Assembly: GCF_000716535.1 (NCBI RefSeq)
Contig: NZ_JNWV01000037.1
Coordinates: 1 to 64,000, forward strand
Length of the DNA stretch: 64,000 bases
Direction: 5' to 3'
Origin: Streptomyces flaveolus
GTDB lineage: Bacteria; Actinomycetota; Actinomycetes; Streptomycetales; Streptomycetaceae
Of this stretch, positions 57,215-64,000 are shown piece after piece. The notes beneath the pieces were generated by a model. It made no database searches, was not told the origin of the DNA, and saw only the letters and a list, made by a program, of their open reading frames with translations. The translations under genes were made by a program, and so were the position numbers. Position 1 is the first letter of the stretch; every line of letters begins with the position of its first letter.

Positions 57215-58408
57215 GTGTCCTTGCCCCCGCCTTCCGGCCCCCATCAGCCGCGAGAGCCGTTCCAGCCACCCCGGCCGCGGCCGCAGGAGCCGTACGGCCC
57301 GCCGCCGTACCCCCAACAGCTGGGCGGCTCACCGGGGTTGCCCGCCTACCAGCCGTGGTCGCAGGGCTACCACCCCTACAACCACCCGGCGCCGGTCAAC
57401 GGCCTCGCCATCGCCTCCCTGGTGCTCGGGGTGCTGTGCTGCCTGCCCGGCGTGGGGCTGGTGCTGGGGCTGGTCGGGCTGCGCCAGATCCGCCGGCGCG
57501 GCGAACGCGGCACGGGGCTGGCCGTGGGCGGCGCGGTGCTGTCCGGGGTCGGGCTCGTGCTGTGGGCGCTGCTGCTCGCGACGGGCGGCGCGTCGGCGCT
57601 GTGGCACGGGTTCTCGGACGGCGTACGCGGGGGCAGGACCCTCTCGCTGGCCGAGGGCGAGTGCTTCGACACGCCGGGGGGCGCGCTGAGCGGTGACACG
57701 TACGACGTGGACAAGGTTTCGTGCGCCGGCGCGCACGACGGCGAGGTGTTCGCGACCGCCACGCTCCCCGGCGGCTCCTACCCCGGGGACGACGCGGTCG
57801 GCGACACCGCCGACGAGCGCTGCTGGAGCCTCCGGGACGGCTACGCGATGGACGGCTGGGCGGTCCCGCAGGACGTCGACGTGTACTACCTGACGCCGAC
57901 CGAGGAGAGCTGGGCCGCCGGGGACCGCGAGATCACCTGCGTGTTCGGCAACACCACCGAGGGCAAGGACCTGACCGGGTCGCTGCGCAACGACGAGACC
58001 GTCCTCGACGCCGACCAGGTCGCCTACCTGAAGGCCGCTCACGTCCTCAACGCCGCCCTGGACACCGCTCCTGACGAGGAGTACGTCGAGGACGACCTGC
58101 CGGGGCACAAGGCGTGGGCGGGCCGGGTGTCGGCCGCGCTGGGCGAACAGGCCCGGATGCTGCGCGCCCGCGACTGGCCCGCCGGCGCCCGCGGGCCCGT
58201 GGCCGCGCTCGCCGCCGACCTGGACAAGGCGCGCGCGGAGTGGGCGAAGGCCGCGAAGGCCGGGGACGCGGACGCCTTCTACGAGCACTACGACGCCGGC
58301 TTCGACCTCATCGACCCGTCCCGGGGGGTCGCCGCGCGGGGTGCCCTGGGGCTCACCACGACCGTGCCGACGGGGGAGGACGGATCCGAGGCGAGCATCC
58401 AGGTGTGA
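57215..58408 (+). CDS. Membrane-anchored protein: DUF4190 plus septum-formation-like domain
   Basis: A 397-residue protein from GTG, with a Pro-rich cytoplasmic N-terminus (about 1-60). Two hydrophobic helices follow: IASLVLGVLCCLPGVGLVLGLVG and VGGAVLSGVGLVLWALLLATGG (the DUF4190 pair). Then an extracytoplasmic domain with four Cys (GECFDTP, VSCAG, ERCWS, ITCVFGN), as in septum-formation family proteins of Streptomyces, and a C-terminal helical part. CAGGAG precedes the start. It ends with a rho-independent terminator. Confidence 0.82.
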   Translation: MSLPPPSGPHQPREPFQPPRPRPQEPYGPPPYPQQLGGSPGLPAYQPWSQGYHPYNHPAPVNGLAIASLVLGVLCCLPGVGLVLGLVGLRQIRRRGERGTGLAVGGAVLSGVGLVLWALLLATGGASALWHGFSDGVRGGRTLSLAEGECFDTPGGALSGDTYDVDKVSCAGAHDGEVFATATLPGGSYPGDDAVGDTADERCWSLRDGYAMDGWAVPQDVDVYYLTPTEESWAAGDREITCVFGNTTEGKDLTGSLRNDETVLDADQVAYLKAAHVLNAALDTAPDEEYVEDDLPGHKAWAGRVSAALGEQARMLRARDWPAGARGPVAALAADLDKARAEWAKAAKAGDADAFYEHYDAGFDLIDPSRGVAARGALGLTTTVPTGEDGSEASIQV

Positions 58409-58442
58409 GGGCGCGCCTATACGGGGCAGAAAGCGCCTGGGT

Positions 58443-58465
58443 AAAGCCCTCCCCGGGCTTTTGTC
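58443..58465 (+). terminator. Rho-independent terminator after the DUF4190 gene
   Basis: Arms AAAGCCC and GGGCTTT with a five-base loop, followed by a TTTTGT tract. It is 34 bases after the stop codon. This is the clearest factor-independent terminator in the window. Confidence 0.85.
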
Positions 58466-58504
58466 ATCACATCGAGTGATTCTCTGGCCTTTGCTTGCAC
58501 GGCT

Positions 58505-58517
58505 CAACCCAGGGTTG
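58505..58517. promoter_or_regulatory. Palindrome upstream of the GntR gene
   Basis: CAACCC-A-GGGTTG, perfect six-base arms around one base, 41 bp before the GntR start. It is followed at 58525-58541 by a weaker GTTG...CAAC pair. A candidate autoregulatory site; not proven. Confidence 0.5.
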
Positions 58518-58557
58518 CCAGGCTGTTGCTGTCTGTACAACCTGATGGGAGCGGCCA

Positions 58558-59310
58558 GTGACTTTCGGTGAGCAGCCGGCGTACCTGCGTGTCGCGGGTG
58601 ATCTCCGCAAGAAGATCGTCGACGGTTCACTGCCGCCCCACACCCGTCTGCCCTCCCAGGCCCGTATCCGCGAGGAGTACGGCGTCTCGGACACGGTCGC
58701 GCTGGAGGCCCGCAAGGTGCTGATGGCCGAGGGGCTGGTGGAGGGCCGCTCCGGCTCGGGGACGTACGTGCGCGAGCGGCCCGTGCCCCGGCGGGTCGCC
58801 CGCTCCGGATACCGCCCGGCCGGCGGCGCCACCCCGTTCCGGCAGGAGCAGGCCGACGCCTCGGTGCGCGGTACCTGGGAGTCCAGCAGCGAGCAGACCG
58901 AGGCCGGCGCGGCCATCGCCGAGCGGCTCGCGATCCAAGCCGGCGACCGGGTCATGCGCACCAAGTACCTCTTCCGGGACGGCGGCGAGCCGATGATGCT
59001 CTCCACCTCCTGGGAACCCCTCGCCGTCACCGGCCGCACCCCGGTGATGCTGCCCGAGGAGGGGCCGCTCGGCGGGATGGGCGTGGTCGAGCGGATGCGG
59101 GCCATCGACGTCATCGTGGACAACGTCACCGAGGAGGTCGGCGCCCGCCCCGGCCTCGCCGAGGAACTGCATCTGCTCGGCGGTGTCCCCGGGCACGTGG
59201 TCCTCGTCGTCCAGCGCACCTACTTCGCCTCCGGCCGCCCGGTCGAGACGGCCGACGTGGTCATCCCGGCCGACCGCTACCGGGTCGCCTACCACCTGCC
59301 CGTCAAATGA
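58558..59310 (+). CDS. GntR/HutC-family regulator
   Basis: A 250-residue regulator starting at GTG with GATGGGAGC upstream. Winged helix at about 8-75 (YLRVAGDLRKKIVDGSLPPHTRLPSQARIREEYG; EGLVEGRSGSGTYV) and a UTRA ligand domain at about 90-245 (RVMRTKYLFRDGGEPMMLSTSWEP; HVVLVVQRTYFASGRPVETADVV). UTRA domains bind small molecules such as sugars or histidine derivatives. No target gene is adjacent beyond its own promoter. Confidence 0.92.
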   Translation: MTFGEQPAYLRVAGDLRKKIVDGSLPPHTRLPSQARIREEYGVSDTVALEARKVLMAEGLVEGRSGSGTYVRERPVPRRVARSGYRPAGGATPFRQEQADASVRGTWESSSEQTEAGAAIAERLAIQAGDRVMRTKYLFRDGGEPMMLSTSWEPLAVTGRTPVMLPEEGPLGGMGVVERMRAIDVIVDNVTEEVGARPGLAEELHLLGGVPGHVVLVVQRTYFASGRPVETADVVIPADRYRVAYHLPVK

Positions 59311-59698
59311 CCACCCCGCCCGGGCGGTCGGTCCGCGCGTCCCTCGGCGTGAGGTAGCGCACACCCCGACGCGCCGCCCGGGCGGTCACCGGCGTCGTCC
59401 CGCCCCCGCCGGCGCCGCGCGAGCGGCAGCGATCCGGCCGTTTTGGCAGGTGGCCGGGGGTGCCTTCGGAGTGCCTCCGACCCGGGGCAGCAGCACTTCC
59501 GGCGGCGCATTCGCTCCCGTGCGCCCCCGGCGTTCTGGCTCGATGCGTACCTCTTTGTGAAAAGCCGTATTCGCAGCGTGAAGGTTGGGCGTACGCTCGG
59601 GCATATGCGGATTGCGGTTTCCTTATACGGGGCCCGGCGGGGGACCGGGCCCGGGGGAAGGCGGGGCGGTGCGAGAAGGAACGCGGGCGGTGGGGGCC
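59311..59698. other. 388-bp gap without a clear gene
   Basis: Several frames are open by composition only. The part at 59560-59640 is AT-richer (GTGAAAAGC..., CTTATACGGG) and probably holds the promoter of the SPOR-like gene. No repeats or RNA gene were identified. Confidence 0.4.
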
Positions 59699-59890
59699 AT
59701 GAGTGAGGGCACGGTGTCCCTGCCCTGGATCGTGATACGGCAGGACGACAACGGCAATCGCTACCGCGTCGGCCGGTACGCGACCCGCGCGGAGGCCCAG
59801 AAGATCGCCGACAGCCTCGATGACCGGGGGCACAAACAGCTCTACTGGGTCGAGCGCATCGGCCAGAACGGGGACGGCACGCAGAACTGA
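59699..59890 (+). CDS. Small SPOR-like protein, 63 residues
   Basis: Begins MSEGTVSLPWIVIRQDDNG, then YRVGRYATRAEAQKIADSLDDRG and QLYWVERIGQ, a pattern of one beta-alpha-beta unit seen in SPOR-domain and related small Streptomyces proteins. The ribosome site is weak. No signal peptide. A conserved small protein of unknown role. Confidence 0.75.
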   Translation: MSEGTVSLPWIVIRQDDNGNRYRVGRYATRAEAQKIADSLDDRGHKQLYWVERIGQNGDGTQN

Positions 59891-59920
59891 CCGGTCGCGT
59901 GCTTTTGTAGGCTCCGCTCC

Positions 59921-60346
59921 ATGACGCGTACGACGCCCGAGGCGGAACGGATCGTGGTGGTGGGGGCCGCCCTGCTCGACGGCGGCAGGCTGCTGGCCGC
60001 GCGCCGCAGCGCGCCCGCCGACCTGGCCGGGCGCTGGGAGCTGCCCGGCGGCAAGGTCGAGGCGGGGGAGCGGCCCGAGGACGCGCTGGTGCGTGAACTG
60101 CGCGAGGAACTGGGCGTCGACGCCGAGCCGGTCGACCGCGTGCCCGGCGAGTGGCCGCTGCGGGCGCCGTACGTCCTCCACGTGTGGACCGTCCGCCTGC
60201 GCCCCGGCTCGCCCCTGCCCCGGCCCCTCCAGGACCACGACGAGCTGCGCTGGCTGACGCCTGACCGCATCTGGGAGGTCGACTGGCTCGACCAGGACGT
60301 CCCGGCGGTCCGGGAGGTGGCGCCCACGATCGGGCGAGGAGTGTAG
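59921..60346 (+). CDS. Nudix hydrolase (MutT-like)
   Basis: A 141-residue protein with the full Nudix box: GGKVEAGERPEDALVRELREELG contains G-x5-E-x7-REL-x-EE-x-G. Before it lies AARRSAPADLAGRWELPG. MutT-like members remove oxidised nucleotides such as 8-oxo-dGTP; the target here is unknown. The small size and C-terminal WLTPDRIWEVDWLDQD fit MutT/NUDT family. Confidence 0.92.
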   Translation: MTRTTPEAERIVVVGAALLDGGRLLAARRSAPADLAGRWELPGGKVEAGERPEDALVRELREELGVDAEPVDRVPGEWPLRAPYVLHVWTVRLRPGSPLPRPLQDHDELRWLTPDRIWEVDWLDQDVPAVREVAPTIGRGV

Positions 60347-60459
60347 GCGCACGGCCCCGGAGCGGAGCGCGCCCGCTCGTGCCACCGTGCGCCGTCTCGC
60401 GCGGTACTGCCACCCGGATATCGGGTATGTGCCCATTAACCCCATGAAACCGGACATGG

Positions 60460-60888
60460 GTGGGCTCGCTGGCCTGGGAAGTGATCGGCGTGATCGACAC
60501 CGATGGCGACTGCGCCGAGTGGACGTTTCCCGCGGAACCGGGCGCCGTGCGCAGGGCCCGCGCGGCGGTCCGCTCCCAGTTGCACGGCTGGCACCTGGAC
60601 TGCGTCGCCGACCTCGCCGCGCTGCTGGTCAGCGAGCTGGTCACCAACTCGCTGCGGCATGCCACCGGCCCCATCGGCGTACGGCTCGTCCGGCCCACCG
60701 GGCTCGACGGCACGCTGCGCGTGGAAGTCTCCGACCCGCTCCCCGACCTGCCGCGCGAACGCGTCGCCCACCCCGAGGACGAGAGCGGACGCGGCCTTCA
60801 GCTGGTCGCCGGCTCCTCGCTCAACTGGGGCACCCGGCCCGGCGCGGGCGGAAAGACGGTCTGGTTCGAACTGGCGGTGCCCGGGTGA
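60460..60888 (+). CDS. RsbW-like ATP-binding protein (anti-sigma-factor kinase type)
   Basis: A 142-residue HATPase_c protein: AALLVSELVTNSLRHATG (N box), EVSDPLPDLP, and SGRGLQLVAGSSLNWGTRPGAGGKTVWFEL (G-box region). Such single-domain RsbW-like proteins are numerous in Streptomyces and may phosphorylate anti-anti-sigma factors. The exact start is uncertain: GTG at 60460 is assumed. The protein resembles the C-terminal domain of the next gene. Confidence 0.85.
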   Translation: MGSLAWEVIGVIDTDGDCAEWTFPAEPGAVRRARAAVRSQLHGWHLDCVADLAALLVSELVTNSLRHATGPIGVRLVRPTGLDGTLRVEVSDPLPDLPRERVAHPEDESGRGLQLVAGSSLNWGTRPGAGGKTVWFELAVPG

Positions 60889-61160
60889 CGGCACAGCACG
60901 CGCAGGGGCACAGGGGCGTACAGCCGACGGCGTGCCGTCCATCGTGCGCGCCGGGGGCGTACGTGGTCCCGCGATACGTGATTCGGCGCTGTGTTCCCTG
61001 GTTAGAAGAGTGGAAGTGTTGTCACGGACCGGTCTGAAAAGCACCTGGACCGAGCTGTGATCGTGAACACCGTGTCGTGCGGCGCCGTAGTGCTGGATAC
61101 TGCGGGCAGCCGCCCCCGGTGACCGGTGCCGGACGCGGTGAGCTGGAGGGGACGGTTCGC

Positions 61161-63749
61161 GTGAGCGAGATACCAGCGAAGGCCACGGAGTCCGAGGACC
61201 CGTCGGACGGCGCGAGGAGGCAGGCCGCGGAGGCTGGTGCGGCACCCGGTGACGCCATGTGGCAGAGCAGTCCGCCTGGTTCCATCTACGACTACATCAA
61301 GGTCGCGTCCTTCTCCATCAGTCCCGGCGGGCTGGTCGACCAGTGGAGCCTGCGCGCCGAGCAGCTCTTCGGCATCCCCGCCGCACGCGCCGTCGGCATG
61401 GACCCCATAGAGGCCTTCATCGATCCCGACCTGCGCGAGCGCGGCCAGCGGAAGATGGCCGAAATCCTCGACGGCCGCGAATGGACTGGAGTCGTACCGT
61501 TCCGGATGCCGGACCGGCCGGACGGCACGCGCGGCGAGGAGGGCCTGGCCGAGGTGTACGTCATGCCGACGCGCACCGCCGAGGGCGACAAGGCCGCCGT
61601 GTGCATCGTCGTGGACGTCCGCACACTGCGCAGCATCGAGACCGACCTCGCCGCCTCGCAGTCGATTTTCGGTCAATCCCCTTTCGGATTCCTGCTCATC
61701 GACCCGGACCTGCGGGTGCGCCGGGCCAACATGCGGTTCGCCTCCATCTTCGGCGGCACCCCGGACGACCACCGGGGCAAGGGAGTTCACGACTATCTGC
61801 CGCGCGGCGAGGCCGAGCGCGTCTCGGCCACGCTGCGACGGGTGCTGGAGAGCGGCGAGTCCATCACCGACATGCACGTCACCGGCTTCGTCCCGGGCTC
61901 CGAGGAACGCCGGCACTGGTCGGTCAACCTCTACCGCGTGCACAGCGGCAGCGGCCGGCCCATCGGCATCGCCTGGCTCGGCACCGACATCACCTCCCGC
62001 CGCGCCGCCGCCCGCGAGGCCGCCGCCGCCCGGCGCAACCTCGCCCTGCTCAACGAGGCCGGCGCCCGCATAGGGAACTCCCTCGACCTGGAGACCACGG
62101 CCCGCGAACTCCTCGACGTCGTCGTCCCCGGCTTCTGCGACCTCGCCACCGTCGACCTCTACCAGGGCCTGCTGGCCGGCGACGAGGCCCCGCCCGGACT
62201 CGCCGACGGCAGCGCCGAACTGCGTCGCGTCGCCTTCGCCAGCGCCGTCTCCGGCGCGCCCTTCGGCAGCTCCGGGAAGGCCGTCGAGGTCGGCGCGGTC
62301 CACCACTTCCCGTTCAGCTCGCCCTGCGCGGACGCCCTGCGCACCGCCCGCCCGCGGCACGTGCCCCCCGAGGAGGGCGGACTCGTGCAGTCCACGCTGG
62401 CCGTGCCGATGGTCGCCCACGACACCGTCGTGGGACTCGCGCAGTTCGCCCGGACGAAGGGCAGCGAGCCGTTCGGCGACCGCGACCGGGACCTCGCGGT
62501 CGAACTGGCCGCGCGGGCCGCCGTCTGCATCGACAACGCGCGCCTGTACCGCCGGGAGCACGAACGGGCGTTGATACTGCAACGCTCCCTGCTCCCGCCC
62601 GGCGACCCCGAGGCGTCGGGCCTGGACATCGCCTGCCGCTACCTGCCCGGCAACGCGGCGACGGAGGTCGGCGGCGACTGGTTCGACGTCATCGAACTCC
62701 CCGGCCACCGCACCGCCCTGGTGGTCGGGGACGTCATGGGCCGGGGCCTCAGGGCGGCGGTGGCGATGGGCGAACTCCGCACGGCCGTACGCACGCTGGC
62801 CCTGCTGGACCTGGAACCGGCGGAAGTGCTCTCGGCGTTGGACGAGATCGCGCGGGGCCTCGGCACGCCGGGCGGCGTCCAGCAGGCGACCCGTGCGGCC
62901 CGTCAGCCCCGGGACGCGGACCTCTCCGAGGTGTACCTCGCGACCTGCGTGTACGCCGTGTACGACTCCGTCACCAGACGCTGTACGTTCGCCAACGCCG
63001 GGCATCTGCCGCCGGTGCTGGTCGAGCCCGGTGAGGCGGCGCTGATGCTCGACGTGCCGCCCGGCATGCCGCTGGGCGTGGGCGGCGAGCCGTTCGAGGA
63101 GGTCGAGGTCGAACTCCCCGAGGGGGCGCTGCTCGCGCTCTACACGGACGGCCTGGTCGAATCGCGCGACCACCCGCTGGACGAGGGGCTCCAGGCCTTC
63201 GTCGGCGCGCTCACCGATCCCACCCAGCCGCTGGAGGACGTCTGCGACCACGTCCTCAACACCCTCGACACCCACCACGGCGAGGACGACATCGCCCTGC
63301 TGATGGCCCGGGTGCAGGGGCTGCCCGCCGAGTCCGTCGGCGACTGGACGCTGCCGCGCGAGCCGCGCAGTGTGGGCCGGGCCCGGGAGTACGCCCGCGG
63401 ACAGCTGCTCTCCTGGGATCTGGAGCCGCTGGTCGACACGACGGAGCTGCTGGTCAGCGAGCTGGTGACGAACGCGCTGCGGTACGGCGAGGGGGACATC
63501 AGGCTACGGCTGCTGCTCGACCGCACGCTGGTCTGCGAGGTCTGGGACTCCGGCCTGGTCCAGCCCCGGCGCCGACGGGCCCGGGACACCGACGAGGGCG
63601 GACGGGGCCTGCAACTGGTCGGCCTGCTCAGCGCGGCCTGGGGCTCCCGGCGGACGCCTCGCGGCAAGACGGTCTGGTTCGAGCTGCCGTTGCCGGGAGG
63701 AGAGGGCAGCCTCACAGACCCGGCAGAGGCCCTGCTGAGCCTGTTCTGA
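61161..63749 (+). CDS. PAS-PAS/GAF-PP2C (SpoIIE-like)-HATPase signalling phosphatase
   Basis: An 862-residue multidomain protein; GTG start with GGAGGGG upstream. Order: PAS at about 35-150 (VASFSISPGGLVDQWSLRAEQLFGI), second PAS at about 165-285 (GFLLIDPDLRVRRANMRFASIFGG), GAF at about 295-450, SpoIIE-type PP2C phosphatase at about 470-715 (GGDWFDVIELPG; GDVMGRG; LYTDGLVE), and RsbW-like ATPase at about 740-860 (SELVTNALRYGEGD). It should integrate a sensory signal with dephosphorylation of anti-anti-sigma factors. It sits just downstream of the related stand-alone ATPase gene. Confidence 0.92.
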   Translation: MSEIPAKATESEDPSDGARRQAAEAGAAPGDAMWQSSPPGSIYDYIKVASFSISPGGLVDQWSLRAEQLFGIPAARAVGMDPIEAFIDPDLRERGQRKMAEILDGREWTGVVPFRMPDRPDGTRGEEGLAEVYVMPTRTAEGDKAAVCIVVDVRTLRSIETDLAASQSIFGQSPFGFLLIDPDLRVRRANMRFASIFGGTPDDHRGKGVHDYLPRGEAERVSATLRRVLESGESITDMHVTGFVPGSEERRHWSVNLYRVHSGSGRPIGIAWLGTDITSRRAAAREAAAARRNLALLNEAGARIGNSLDLETTARELLDVVVPGFCDLATVDLYQGLLAGDEAPPGLADGSAELRRVAFASAVSGAPFGSSGKAVEVGAVHHFPFSSPCADALRTARPRHVPPEEGGLVQSTLAVPMVAHDTVVGLAQFARTKGSEPFGDRDRDLAVELAARAAVCIDNARLYRREHERALILQRSLLPPGDPEASGLDIACRYLPGNAATEVGGDWFDVIELPGHRTALVVGDVMGRGLRAAVAMGELRTAVRTLALLDLEPAEVLSALDEIARGLGTPGGVQQATRAARQPRDADLSEVYLATCVYAVYDSVTRRCTFANAGHLPPVLVEPGEAALMLDVPPGMPLGVGGEPFEEVEVELPEGALLALYTDGLVESRDHPLDEGLQAFVGALTDPTQPLEDVCDHVLNTLDTHHGEDDIALLMARVQGLPAESVGDWTLPREPRSVGRAREYARGQLLSWDLEPLVDTTELLVSELVTNALRYGEGDIRLRLLLDRTLVCEVWDSGLVQPRRRRARDTDEGGRGLQLVGLLSAAWGSRRTPRGKTVWFELPLPGGEGSLTDPAEALLSLF

Positions 63750-63809
63750 CCCCACTCGGGAGGCAGTCCGCCCCTGCCCCCGATTTCCGGAGGGCGCGTC
63801 GGGCCGCAC

Positions 63810-64000
63810 CTACGTGTGCAGCCGGGAGCGGGTCCGCGGGCCGCCGAACGAGGGCGGGGGACCGCCGTCGGGGTCCTCGCCGAGGAGGACGCCGCCCAGG
63901 ACCGCACCGGCGAGGCCGGCCGCGTCCCCCTCGGTGCCGTGGGCCCGGACATCCCGGTCGGCCAGTCTCCGCGCCTCCCCGGCCACGACGTCGGCCCACC
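63810..64000 (-). CDS. C-terminal end of a gene cut by the right edge
   Basis: About 63 codons end at a TAG (63810-63812). The visible part reads WADVVAGEARRLADRDVRAHG, then GLAGAVLGGVLLGEDPDG, with a disordered tail. No domain is recognised. Codon usage is typical. Start and identity lie outside the window. Confidence 0.45.
   Translation of the reverse strand, partial: WADVVAGEARRLADRDVRAHGTEGDAAGLAGAVLGGVLLGEDPDGGPPPSFGGPRTRSRLHT

Noticed and set aside
1..64000. Transposons, integrases, tRNA or rRNA genes
   Set aside because: I looked for transposase/integrase motifs and tRNA-like cloverleaf ends and found none that I could support.

Overview
The window is high-GC actinobacterial DNA, almost certainly Streptomyces. 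Supporting signs are the codon usage, the GTG and TTG starts preceded by AGGAGG-like sites, gamma-butyrolactone (GBL) signalling genes, AfsR/SARP and STAND regulators, and RsbW/SpoIIE-type switch proteins. All functions come from reading the sequence; no database search was run.

Region 1 (1-25.7 kb, all minus strand) is a type II polyketide cluster of the angucycline kind. It has KSalpha, chain-length factor, ACP, ketoreductase, a two-domain aromatase/cyclase, a TcmI-type cyclase, a PgaE-type flavoprotein oxygenase and a PgaM/UrdM-type oxygenase-reductase fusion with an internal start site. Precursor supply is encoded alongside (biotin carboxylase, epsilon and carboxyltransferase subunits, malonyltransferase), with a PPTase that carries a long repeat tail, and an exporter. 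Further right are tailoring genes: a two-domain ABM monooxygenase, a two-component flavin monooxygenase with its FMN reductase, a SnoaL-like protein and two sister LanV-like reductases. Inserted among them is an unusual trio: a 37-residue peptide, a TPR-like protein and a methyltransferase.

Region 2 (25.8-32.6 kb) is regulation: a JadR1-like atypical response regulator, two ArpA-type GBL-receptor homologues, and an AfsA-type synthase with an NAD-dependent epimerase/reductase and a P450 that probably make the signal. A clear inverted-repeat operator lies between receptor and synthase, and a roughly 40-bp tandem repeat array lies between the two receptor genes.

Region 3 (32.7-47.2 kb) holds two divergent gene sets around an operator-like palindrome at 37.64-37.68 kb. 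Leftwards are a small protein, a BBE-type flavoprotein, an MFS exporter, a DDAH-family guanidine hydrolase and a YbaK-type editing protein. Rightwards are an ATP-grasp ligase, a lysine/ornithine N-hydroxylase, a cupin, a truncated MetRS-like protein, a DAO-type oxidase and two more ATP-grasp ligases. The N-hydroxylase, cupin, MetRS and DAO together match the machinery that forms N-N bonds (hydrazinoacetic-acid type), with the cupin-MetRS enzyme split into two genes. Its position beside an angucycline cluster suggests a hydrazine- or N-N-containing amino acid unit joined to an aromatic polyketide. This is the most interesting system in the window.

Region 4 (47.3-64 kb) looks like ordinary Streptomyces chromosome, perhaps with cluster-linked regulators at its left edge: a PEP mutase-like enzyme, a DUF885 protein, two divergent STAND regulators (XRE-NB-ARC and SARP-NB-ARC-TPR), a small secreted peptide, a serpin, a membrane protein, a GntR regulator, a Nudix hydrolase and RsbW/SpoIIE-like signalling proteins. 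The window edges cut a biotin carboxylase gene (left) and an unidentified gene (right).
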